From Gleditsia sinensis (taxonomy: Eukaryota; Streptophyta; Magnoliopsida; Fabales; Fabaceae): DNA of 64,000 bases. The stretch is taken from NCBI GenBank assembly GCA_037074535.1, contig CM073463.1, forward strand, positions 65,350,595-65,414,594, given 5' to 3'. The notes under the pieces are model-generated. The model made no database searches. It saw nothing but the letters and a program-made list of their open reading frames with translations, and was not told the origin of the DNA. The position numbers and the translations under genes are program-made. Below, one piece after another: positions 35,115-45,588 of the stretch (its first letter is position 1; every line of letters begins with the position of its first letter).

Positions 35115-37545
35115 ATGAATCCAACATCCGTGATTCAACTTGGCCCATGGCTTCATAATATTCATGTGATTCAACTTGGCCCAAGGCCTCATAATACCAA
35201 CATCGTTGTAAAACATAAAACCGTTTTCCAAACAACACATCAAAATACGCAACAATCGAGGATTCTGCTTGTAAGTTCATGGAGGTACACTAGACATAAA
35301 TTAAACTAGACAATCAGTACAAAAGAGCCTTTCCCAAACTGGAGTTCACCAACGCTATATTCAGCCTCCTACGAAGCTGTAGCTGGATCAAAGTCTCTTT
35401 GACTATCTGTGGGGAGGAAACAAAAGAGAGGTGAGACAGAAGAGGGGTGAGACAACATCTCAGTGAATGGGTAAAACACACTATAACAGAAACAGGGCAA
35501 ACCAAGTACGAGTGTTTCGCAATGAGTTTAATAATTGAAACATTAAGCATTTAACCATAATTTATTGAAAGAAAAGCTAAACAATTCAAATGTATGTTCA
35601 AAAGATAAAACATGATTAAATCAGTAACCATAAAGCAAATCAATTATGCATGGTAAGTAATAAATGAAGTTATTTATGCAATAACAATGATGAATGAGAT
35701 ATTTTAGAAATATTTAATCTTTAAGAAAAATACACTAGTTTATTGAAGGTCTTTCCTAACAGATCAATCATCTTCCCCAAGCACACAGCAAGGGTAGGGT
35801 AATCACTGTAGGCGTAGACATAAATCCACCCTAAATTCCCCAAGCACATAGCAAGGGTATAGAAATCACCGTAGGCGTAGACATAAGTCCACCCTAAATC
35901 CCTCAAGTATATAGCAAGGGTGTGGAAATCACTGTAGGCGTAGACATAAGTCCACCCTAAATTCTGTAACTCAGGCGATCATAAGACCGTCACAATATCC
36001 CAAACTGAAGCCTTAACATGACCATGGTGCACCAGGGCTAGCACTACCTACGGCTAGCTAACAGCGATCTAAAAGGATTCCTCCAATAGCAAACATTTGA
36101 AAATATGTTATTCAAAGAGTTTAAAGTAAAACATTTCAATAACATTATAATAAAGCTATAATTCTCCATCTAGCTCTTTTCATGCTTAAAACTCCGTTCT
36201 AAAATATGTCTCATCCATGGATTCCCATGGAGACCTTTATCATCATAAACTTTCCCTTTAAACATAGATCGTCCGTAGACGTCGCATAGATACTCATCAT
36301 GCATCAAATCATTTCATGGCTAACTTAGTTCATTTCTATGACTAAGTTCGCATTTCTATAAATCTAGCTCAATGGAGAATTATCAGCCAAGATGTTTGCC
36401 CTGCATAATTAAAATCATACGAGAGAGTTATAAACCGAATCGTAAAACATGCATTATAGTATGAAAAATCCACTCACAAGTAAGGACTCCAGATTAGACA
36501 GCCCTAAAATCATCGTTTCTGGTCTGAATTTGGTAAAACAAACCTCAAAATCGAGTCCTGAAGGTCCTAAAATGTTCACCGCGCGAAAAAATTGTTCACC
36601 GCCGAAAATCACTATTCACCGCCACTATTCATGCCGAAAATTACTATTTACCGCCATATAAAAAGTTACCAAATGAACTAAAAAATTTCATATCCTAATA
36701 TTTATCTATATTCTGAATCCATCTACGGAGTCAAATTTCTAATTAGAAATTTCTAAGTAAGGTTTTTCAGACTTACCTTTTACCGAAATTTTCTACTTCA
36801 GATCTTCGGCGATTCAACGGTTGATTTCAAAAACTGATCGGTCAAAACTGAAGTACTCTTCGTCCTTAATCCAGTAACACCTTCAGTTTTGATATCGGAA
36901 GTCAATCGATACTCCAGATCGAAAGATAAAATTTGATGTCATTATTCAATGACTATGCAGCATTATTCCTCTCCGTTTTTTTTTATTCTTTTTAAAATTT
37001 CGCCCCCGGTTTCATTTTATGGTTTCTGAAACCTTTTTTTTTAATTATTAAATAATTAATAATTATATTTTCTTGTATATAAATTCATATAAATTTAGTT
37101 TTTCATCATAAAATATTCCAAAAATTCCTAAAAATTTCCATTCTCATAAATCTTTAGTTAAACTCTTAAATCATGATTTTTCTTGATAAAAATCATAATA
37201 AAACAAATTTCAAAATAAATATCTTTATTCATATTAAAAGAAAGAATATTTCTAAAAATACCATAAAAATTCAATAGAGGCCGGTATAATTATTTTAAGC
37301 AATACAATACTTCTTTTACGTAAAAGTCTACTTACTTTTAGCAAAACATAATCATTTTTAAGCAAATAAAAATATATTTGCTTATAGCGCGCCAAAACAT
37401 AAATTTTCATATTTCTTTTGTAATTCTTTAATCCATGTAATAAATATACATATTTTCTATGGTTCTTATCTCCATTTTCAAAATTCTCTCTTTTATTCTA
37501 AATTTCCTTTAATTGAAATTTTTGTTAAATTTTACGGTTATTACA
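34866..37545 (-). repeat. Element C left LTR (its 3' LTR)
   Basis: 2,680 bp ending ACGGTTATTACA at 37545. It has (TA)n at 35027-35111 and the 62-bp units at about 35775-35965. Confidence 0.9.
35027..35111. repeat. (TA)n microsatellite in left LTR of C
   Basis: About 42 TA units, longer than the matching tract in the other LTR (42084-42141, about 29 units). Confidence 0.95.
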
Positions 37546-37560
37546 TTCTTCCCCCCTTAA
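37546..37560 (-). other. Polypurine tract of element C
   Basis: The complement reads TAAGGGGGGAAGAA beside the LTR terminus, as in B and D. Confidence 0.85.
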
Positions 37561-37599
37561 AGAAATTCGGTCCCCGAATTTCATCACCATAGTTGCAAA

Positions 37600-38130
37600 T
37601 AAATACTTTTCTCATTGTTCAAATAAATGCGGATATCTGGCGCTATATCCTTCTTTCTTTCCCAAGTAGCTTCCTCAAAAGAGTGATTTTTTCATATCAC
37701 CTTTACTGTAAATATTTCGTTTGACCGTAACTTCTTTACTTGTCTGTCCGTACTAGTTGTTCCTCTTAGGTTAAATCTTTCTGTAACTGAATCTATGGAC
37801 ACTGTATAACATGTGTAGAATCCGGTAAATATTTCCGTAGTATAGACACATGAAAAACTGGATAAACATTATCCAATGCAGGTGGTAAAACCAAACAATA
37901 AGCCACTGAACCGATCCTATCAAGAATTCAAATAATTCTATATACCGAGAGGATAACTTCCCTTTCTTTCAAAACCCCATTACCTCTTCTATGGGTGAGT
38001 CCTTCAAGAATATATATATAGTCACCAACTAATACTTTCTCGTGCTCAACATTCATAGTCCTTATAAACTTTTGACTTGTATTGAGTTTCCAATATTTTT
38101 TTTTAATCAAGTTCACTTAATCAATAACAT
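37600..38130 (-). pseudogene. Element C integrase C-terminal remnant
   Basis: The minus strand shows decayed counterparts of the D integrase tail. The chromodomain-like end is near 37620-37790, then LRKYLPD-like coding near 37830, GKLS.RYI and FLKDSP near 37950-38010, and SQKFIRTMN near 38060. Upstream integrase core and RNase H are missing. Confidence 0.7.
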
Positions 38131-39897
38131 CTTATAATAAATCTAACTCCACTGAGTCATTTAACAGAACATTTGTAACACCTCTTACATAAAGCTTACA
38201 TCTTCTAATATCATTTTATTATAGACAAATTCTGCTAAGAAATCTCCTACATATATCAAAAAAATATGCTTGTAGCATGCTCTCCAAACTAGCATCATCA
38301 ATTTAGATAATTCATATTCTATCTATTGCATGTTATTCCAAATTAGATTTCCAAAGTTTAACTTTTCTCAATTCACTCACATATTAAGAAACCTATGATG
38401 TTCATGTAAAACTTCAAATGATACCATTGTATGTTGGCATGATAATTACTGATATGAGCAAGTTCAACTAAGCACAATTAATTTCTCCCAACTTTTACCA
38501 CAATAATATAAAGATACTTAAATCATAATTTCTAATGTATAAACACATCATTTAAATTTAGTATTAGTCATACTATAATCTAATAAAGATCCTTAGACTT
38601 CTTGAATAACTCTCTTGAGATAATATATTCAATTCGTATTTACCAACATACTCGCTAATGAAAAATTTCACTTGTATCTTATTTTTACCATTATACTAGT
38701 ACAATTTTTTTTATCTCAGTATATCCTTATTCCCTCGGGCAATCCATATTCACAATCTATGGCTTCTTTTGAAATCTCCTTTCTCAACAATTATCCATAT
38801 GTGAATTTCCAATCTCAACATAATTTACATTCCAAATACTAGACTCAGTTTAGAATGGTATAAATCCTTAACATAAATATCTTAATCACTTACATTATTC
38901 TCAGAGATGATTCTCAAAATATTCTTCATATGTCCAAATTAAAAATTTCGAGATTAACTTAAATCTTACGTTCCATACTTTATTCTTCAAAAACTTCAAC
39001 ACCGTTAATTCCTTTGATTACATTCGTCAAAGCACCATTACATCATCATCCATCTATTCTTTTCAAAATCTCTATTACTTTAATCTACTAATCAGTTGAA
39101 CACCATAACAACTGAGTTCCAAAGATTAGAAATTATCTTTCCTTGCAATGGGGGAAAACAACCTTGCATTTAATGCCCACCGTTAATGAAGGAGAATGCA
39201 GTGAAACAGACGAAAAAGCACAATAGAAAATGGTGCCAAAATAGAAAGTCAAAAATTTGGACAAACATTGAAAAGCATTAAAATCGGTGGCCGTAATTCT
39301 TAAAAATCTATAAACAAAATCTATCTACGATTTCGGCAAAAATCGATGGCCGCAAATTTTGAATATATGTGCCAAAATCTACTTTAAAGCAATATTCGGT
39401 GAAAAAGAAACATTTCCGAACTTATAAAAGTCTGTGAAACACAAAGAGTAACTGGTAGGATGCAGTTGATTATTTCAGAATAGATGTAATCAATCAACTG
39501 TAAAATAACCAATCCAAATTAAAATTTCTCAAAATAGTTAGTCGACTTATAATACCGATAGTCGACTGGCAAAAACATTGAGAAAAAAAAATAAACCATT
39601 TGATTGTTCCTCTTCAACAATTAATTGGTTTGCATTTTCACTCCTTTTTTTACAATGACGGCTATCACCTACAACTTTTCTACAAGAATCAAGACATCAA
39701 TGTTTCATTAAAGACAATAAGAAAAAGACAGATTTATGGTGATATCTTATCTTATGCTCTTTATGTGCTTAATATGGGTCACAGTCAAAACTACTGTACA
39801 TATACATGCTTGCCATTTTTTTAACCTTTAATTTAGCTGATATCCACCAATCACTCACATAGTTGTTCTAATAATACCCGGCCTATTCGCATAGCTA
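38131..39897 (+). other. LOG-3 upstream cargo flank
   Basis: AT-rich DNA between the integrase remnant and LOG-3; the part from 38870 is also in element A. I recognise no gene in it. It carries the same AGTCGACT pair as A (near 39540-39567). Confidence 0.45.
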
Positions 39898-39979
39898 TTA
39901 TAAATATGCCCTTCTCTGAGTTCAATAAATACTTACATTAGCATCTTTGTCTATACTCAAAGTTAAGGTAAGAACAATT
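39898..39979 (+). promoter_or_regulatory. LOG-3 proximal upstream region
   Basis: A TATAAATA box at 39899-39906 is kept, but the proximal box that is TATAAAT in LOG-1 and LOG-2 reads AATAAAT (39924-39930). The retained box is about 80 bp from the ATG. Confidence 0.45.
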
Positions 39980-40630
39980 ATGGAGGGAACAACATTCCGT
40001 CAATTTCGAAATATCTGTGTCTTTTGTGGTTTCAGTCCTGGAAAAGATAGGGAGTATGTTAAAGTAGCACAAAATCTGGGTATGGTGCTGGCTAGGAGAA
40101 GAATTCATTTAGTGTATGGTGGAGGTAACTGTGGGTTAATGGGGTGTGTGGCTACAATTGCACATGTAGGAGGATGCCAAGTTCTAGGTATTATTCCTAC
40201 AGCTCTAGCTGCATCCAGCAACATAGGAAAGACAATTGGGGAAGAATATAGAGTAGCTTTCATGCATGAACGCATGGCTAGAATGATGAGCAATGCTGAC
40301 ACCTTCATTGCCTTACCAGGTGGTTTTGGTACTTTAGAGGAGATTTTCCAAATAGTCTCTTGGGCACAACTGAATATGCATCACAAACCGATAGGTTTGT
40401 TAAATGTTAATCACTTCTTTGATGGTTTGTTGTCTTTTCTAGATCAAGCTGTGGAACAGAAGTTTATCTCACACTCAGCACGACGAATTCTCATCTCGGC
40501 TTCAAATACTGAGGAGTTGATTGATGCCTTACAAGCATATGTTCATGTACCTGATCCAACTATTGCTCAAATAGAATGGACGGCAGACAACCGCAAGAAG
40601 CGTAAATTGGATTTGGATCTTCATCTGTAA
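39980..40630 (+). CDS. LOG-3: intact LOG-family ORF inside element C
   Basis: 216 residues, one exon, same length as LOG-1 and LOG-2. It keeps GGGNCGLMG (47-55), MHER with catalytic Arg98, and PGGFGTLEE (113-121). The otherwise invariant CGSS near residue 16 is CGFS (Ser18 to Phe), which lies in the nucleotide-binding loop and may harm activity. A TTG-led extension to 39947 is rejected; ATG 39980 aligns with the other copies. It is antisense to its retrotransposon. Predicted role as for LOG-2: release of free cytokinin from the nucleotide form. An intact frame in an element whose own genes are ruined is notable, though it could simply be recent decay not yet reaching this copy. Confidence 0.88.
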   Translation: MEGTTFRQFRNICVFCGFSPGKDREYVKVAQNLGMVLARRRIHLVYGGGNCGLMGCVATIAHVGGCQVLGIIPTALAASSNIGKTIGEEYRVAFMHERMARMMSNADTFIALPGGFGTLEEIFQIVSWAQLNMHHKPIGLLNVNHFFDGLLSFLDQAVEQKFISHSARRILISASNTEELIDALQAYVHVPDPTIAQIEWTADNRKKRKLDLDLHL

Positions 40631-40679
40631 CTGTAGTAGAACGTAGCCATTGCTGTTCCACTTTTATTTTCTTAGGGTC

Positions 40680-41760
40680 TATTTGAATACCATCCTTGCT
40701 AAATATACTCCTTTAAAGTTTGTAAAACTATCTTTAAATGTTGCTTATGATCCTTTGAACTCTTGTAATATTTTAGTGTACCGTCAATAATTATAATAAC
40801 AAATTGATCCAAAAATGGTTTAAGTACTCTATTTATTAAGTCCATGAATAAAGCTTGGATATTTTTCAAACTAAATGACATCACCAAGAACTCATAATGC
40901 CATAACGAGTCCTAAAAGAAAATTTTCGAATATTCTCTTCCCTTATCCTCAATTGATGAGATTCAGATATCAAATCAATTTAATTTTTTTTAAAAAAATG
41001 TTGAGCACCTTGTAGCTGGTCAAACATATCATCTATATGAGGTAATGAGTATTTATTCCACATTGTCACTTTATTCAATTGTCTATAATCTATGCATAGT
41101 TATAGTGATTCATCTTTCTTTTTCATAGATAGAACTGGAGCACTCCAAGTAAAAGTACTAGGGCTTTTAATTCTCTTGTCTAACATGTCTTATAACTATT
41201 TCTTTTTCAGTTCTTTAAGTTCAGTGGGTGCCATTTTATATGGAAATATAGACGCTGGCCAGGAAATAAATCAATACCAAATTCTATTTATTATTTCAGG
41301 GTAATCCTGGCAATTCCTCAGGAATTATATCAGAAAATTCTCTAATCACCGGAACTTGATTTACAGTGGTATACTTTATATCAGCATCTCTCACCACTGC
41401 CAACTATCCTTGGCACCTTTTTTGTAATCACTTATGGACTGCTAAAGCAGAGATTAGGTTACTGGGTATCTCACTAAGATTTCTTTGTATCAAGAGAGAA
41501 AATTCTCCAAGAATATTGAATTTAATCACCTTCTAGTGACATTTCAAAATGACATGACATAATGCCAACAAATCATTCTCAATATCACATCACAATCTAC
41601 CATATCTAGAAAATCGGGTACAACGGATGTCACATTCAGAAACCACATGATGTCACATTCAGAAACTATCATATTTGGTATCTGTCTCAATTTCTTAAAT
41701 TCTTGAAGACGCATCTCGCTATAAAACAGAGATAGTCCAACCGTCACTTAACCTTGCCAA
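40680..41760 (-). pseudogene. Element C gag/protease/RT remnant
   Basis: RT scraps lie near 40699-40887 (FMDLINRVLKPFLDQF followed by IDGTLKYYKSS in place of IDDILVYSKSS) and 40890-41250 (PYKMAPTELKELK). In 41544-41747 a gag piece (LRQIPNMIVSECDI) runs into a protease piece (LDMVDCDVILRM), showing an internal deletion. Not functional. Confidence 0.8.
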
Positions 41761-41907
41761 CATATAAACTGACTTACTTGAACAAAAAGACAACATCTTA
41801 TTGAACCCCTTTAGCAGCACCGTGAGTATAAGCATGTCCGGATTCATACCCATACTCAAAGTTCTACCTAAAGGTTCGTTACTCCATGAACACAGGAAAA
41901 CCTAAAC

Positions 41908-41918
41908 CTCTGATACCA
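41908..41918 (-). other. Primer-binding site of element C
   Basis: The complement reads TGGTATCAGAG (initiator tRNA-Met), 3 bp inside the right LTR. Confidence 0.88.
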
Positions 41919-41921
41919 CTC

Positions 41922-42080
41922 TGTCACAGCCCTAAATGATGGAACACATGACCGGCACGGCATAAGGGTTTCCCCCTAGCCGCAAGCCTAACACATAGCG
42001 TGCACAAACAGCTAGCACACAATCCAGAATACATAATAAATATAACTGCCCACATATGCCACATCCAATATCAGAAAATA

Positions 42081-42143
<63 letters not shown>

Positions 42144-44506
42144 ATGAATCCAACATCCGTGATTCAACTTGGCCCAAGGCCTCATAATATCAACATCGTT
42201 GTAAAATATAAAACCGTTTTCCAAACAACACATCAAAATACGCAAGAAGCGAGGATCCTGCCTGTAAGTTCATGGAGGTACACTAGACATAAACTAAACT
42301 AGACAATCAGTACAAAAAAGCCTTGCCCAAACTGGGGTTCACCAACGCTATATTCAGCCTCCTACAAAGCTGTAGCTGGATCAAAATCTCTTTGACTATC
42401 TGTGGGGAGGAAACAGAAAAGGGGTGAGACCACATCTCAGTGAATGGATAAATCACACTATAACAGAAATAGGGCAAATCAAGTGCGAGTGTTTTGCAAT
42501 GAGTTTAATAATTGAAACATTAAGCATTTAACCATAATTTATTGAAAGAAAAGCTAAACAATTCAAATGTATGTTCAAAAGATAAAACAGGATTAAATCA
42601 GTAACTATAAAGCAAATCAATTATGCATGGTAAGTAATAAATGAAGTTATTTATGCAATAACAATGATGAATGAGATATTTTATAAATATTTAATCTTTA
42701 AGAAAAATGCACTAGTTTATTAGAGGTCTTTCCTAATAGATCAATCATCTTCCCCAAGCACACAGTAAGGGTAGGGTAATCACTGTAGGCGTAGACATAA
42801 ATCCACCCTAAATTCTCCAAGCACATAGCAAGGGTATGGCAATCATTGTAGGCGTAGATATAAGTCCACCCTAAATCCCCCAAGTACATAGCAAGGGTGT
42901 GGAAATCACTGTAGGCGTAGACATAAGTCCATCCTAAATTCTGTAACTCAGCTGGTCATAAGCCCGTCACAATATCCTAGGCCGAAGCCTTAACATGACC
43001 ATGGTGCACCAGGGCTAGCACTACTTACGGCTAGCTAACAGTGATCTAAAAGGATTCCTCCAATAGCAAACATTTGAAAATATGCTATTCAAAGATTTTA
43101 AAGTAAAACATTTCAATAACATTATAATAAAGCTATAATTCTCCATCTAACTCTTTTCATGCTTAAAACTCCGTTCTAAAATATGTCTCATCCATGGATT
43201 CCCATGTAGACCTTTATCATCATAAACTTTCCCTTTAAACATAGATCGTCCGTAGACGTCGCATAGATGCTCATCATGCATCAAATCATTTCATAGCTAA
43301 CTTAGTTCATTTCTATGACTAAGTTCGTATTTCTATAAATCTAGCTCAATGGAGAATTATCAGCCTAGATGTTTGCCCTACATAATTAAAATCATACGAG
43401 AGAGTTATAAACCGAATCGTAAAACATGCGCTATAGTATGAAAAACCCACTCACAGGTAAAGACTCCAGATTGGACAGCCTAAAATCATCGTTTCTAGTC
43501 TGAATTCGGTAAAACAAACCCCAAAATCGAGTCCTGAAGGTCCAAAAATATTCACCGCCGAAATCACTATTCACCGCCTCTATTCATCACCGGAAATCAC
43601 TATTCACCGCATATAAAAAGTTACCAAATGAACTAAAAAATTTCCTATCCTAATGTTTATCTAGGTTCTGAATCCATCTACGGAGTCAGATTTCTAATTA
43701 AAAATTTCTAAGTAAGGTTTTTCAGACTTACCTTTTACTGAAATTTTCTCCTTCAGATCTTCGGCGATTCAACGGTTGATTTCAAAAACTGATCGGTCAA
43801 AACTGAAGTACTCTTCGTCCTTAATCCAGTAACACCTTCAGTTTTGATATCGGAAGCCAATCGATACTCCAGATCGAAAGATAAAATTTGAGGTCACTAT
43901 TCACTCACTATGCAGCACTATTCCTCTCCGTTTTTTTTCTTTCTTCTTTCTGAAATTTCGCCCCCGGTTTCGTTTTATGGTTTCTGAAACCTTTTTTTAA
44001 AAAATTATTAAATAATTAATAATTAGATTTTCTTTCATATAAATTCATATAAATTCTGTTTTTCATCATAAAATATCCCAAAAATTCTTAAAAATTTCCA
44101 TTCTCATAAATCTTTAGTTAAACTCTTAAATCATGATTTTTCTTGATAAAAATCATAATAAAATAAATTTCAAAACAAATATCTTTATTCATATTAAAAG
44201 AAAGAATATTTCTAAAAATACCATAAAAATTCAATAGAAGCCGGTATAATTATTTTAAGCAATACAATACTTCTTTTACTTAAAAGTCTACTTACTTTTA
44301 GCAAAACATAATCATTTTTAAGAAAATAAAAATATATTTGCTTATAGCGCGCCAAAACATAAATTCTCATATTTCTTTTGTAATTCTTTAATTCAATGTA
44401 ATAAATATACATATTTTCTATGGTTCTTATCTCTATTTTTAAAATTCTCTCTTTTATTCTAAATTTCCTTTAATTGAAATTTTCGTTAAATTTTACGGTT
44501 ATTACA
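41922..44506 (-). repeat. Element C right LTR (its 5' LTR)
   Basis: 2,585 bp, plus-strand TGTCACAGCC to GGTTATTACA. It has (TA)n at 42084-42141 and 62-bp units near 42750-42940. It differs from the left LTR at scattered sites and in tract length. Confidence 0.9.
42084..42141. repeat. (TA)n microsatellite in right LTR of C
   Basis: About 29 TA units. Confidence 0.95.
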
Positions 44507-44511
44507 GATCT

Positions 44512-44539
44512 TTATAGTGATATGTTTGCCTCAGATATG

Positions 44540-44632
<93 letters not shown>

Positions 44633-45583
44633 GGTTCCCTGATTGGGAAGTTTTGACAGAGGAATATACTGAGACTGAAAGTCTGTATTATATTGAGAAA
44701 TTTATACTGAATTCTATGGTATATGTGCATATAGTATTTGTGGAGGAATCCTATTGGAATCACTGTCTGCTAATAGCAAGGAATATTAGCCTTGGTGCAC
44801 CTTGATACCTCAGCTAGCAGGGGTGGTGCTAGCCTCGTGTGTCGGCCAATACACGGGAGTTATTGTTATCGGGGAGAGCGGAATGCCTCCTATTATTGTT
44901 ATCGGGGAGAGCATGATGCCTCCTATTATTGATATGTGATTTACCCTCCCTTGCTGTGTGCTTGGGATTATTTATTGTATTGGTTCTAATAGGGAAACCT
45001 CCTAAAGCATGTGAAATCTTTTATTGCATCAAAGTATTTATTTATAACTGTATTGTACGGTATTTGGTTTTGAATATTGGGTTATATTGTGAAATGAGGA
45101 TATTTGAAATACGGGTTCCATATGGATGTACTTCTGAATTGTACTTTCTATATGATAAATTTTAAAGTATAAGTCATCCATATGCTAACCTAAGAGGTTA
45201 TAGAAGGTCTTGTCTACTCACTGAGTTATAAAACTCACTACACGTTGTGGATATATTTTTTAGATAAGGAGACAGAGTCTGGTCCTGTGGATAGGTGATC
45301 AGCTAGACTGTCTACTCTCTAGGTGAGCCTATGTTGCTTCCAAGGCTCACGTTATTTGTATTGTATTTGTACTTGTATTCTAGAGTATGCTCTATATGCC
45401 ACAGGCAGGATCCTTACTTCTACTGTTACTCTGGTGTTTATAGACTTAAATTGTTTATTATATATGTGTATAGGAACCTATATGTATTGATTTATATGAT
45501 AAAGAATGGAATTATGTATATTTATGGAAAATATATGTGTATGGTATATGGATTTCACGTGCCCTAAAATTAGGGTCGTGACA
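44512..45583 (+). repeat. Element B 3' LTR, second part
   Basis: Continues the LTR broken at 34865 and ends GGTCGTGACA. It includes a (TA)n tract (44543-44631) where the 5' LTR has only a short TA run near 24798-24812. Confidence 0.93.
44543..44631. repeat. Expanded (TA)n in B 3' LTR
   Basis: About 44 TA units, compared with about 7 at the matching site in the 5' LTR. Confidence 0.93.
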
Positions 45584-45588
45584 ATATG
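45584..45588. repeat. Target-site duplication of element B, right copy
   Basis: ATATG. Confidence 0.93.

Larger units (their letters stand above)
34866..44506 (-). mobile_element. Element C: defective Del/Tekay-like Gypsy retrotransposon carrying antisense LOG
   Basis: 9,641 bp with TG...CA ends inserted in the 3' LTR of B. Flanks GATTT (34861-34865) and GATCT (44507-44511) form a target-site duplication with one mismatch. LTRs are 34866-37545 and 41922-44506. Reading on the minus strand: 5' LTR, primer site, gag/protease/RT scraps (41760-40680), LOG-3 in the opposite sense, about 1.8 kb of cargo flank, integrase C-terminal scraps (38130-37600), polypurine tract, 3' LTR. Because LTRs, priming sites and duplication enclose it, LOG-3 arrived with the element. 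A carries the same cargo at the same junction with RT. Confidence 0.92.
23295..45583 (+). mobile_element. Element B: old Del/Tekay-like Gypsy retrotransposon with two nested insertions
   Basis: 5' LTR 23295-25795, decayed gag-pol 26018-33330, polypurine tract, and a 3' LTR split into 33401-34865 and 44512-45583 by element C. Flanked by ATATG. A minus-strand solo LTR sits in pol (29515-31978). The LTRs differ at many bases and in repeat copy number, so this is older than D and L. Without the insertions it would be about 10.2 kb. Confidence 0.95.
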
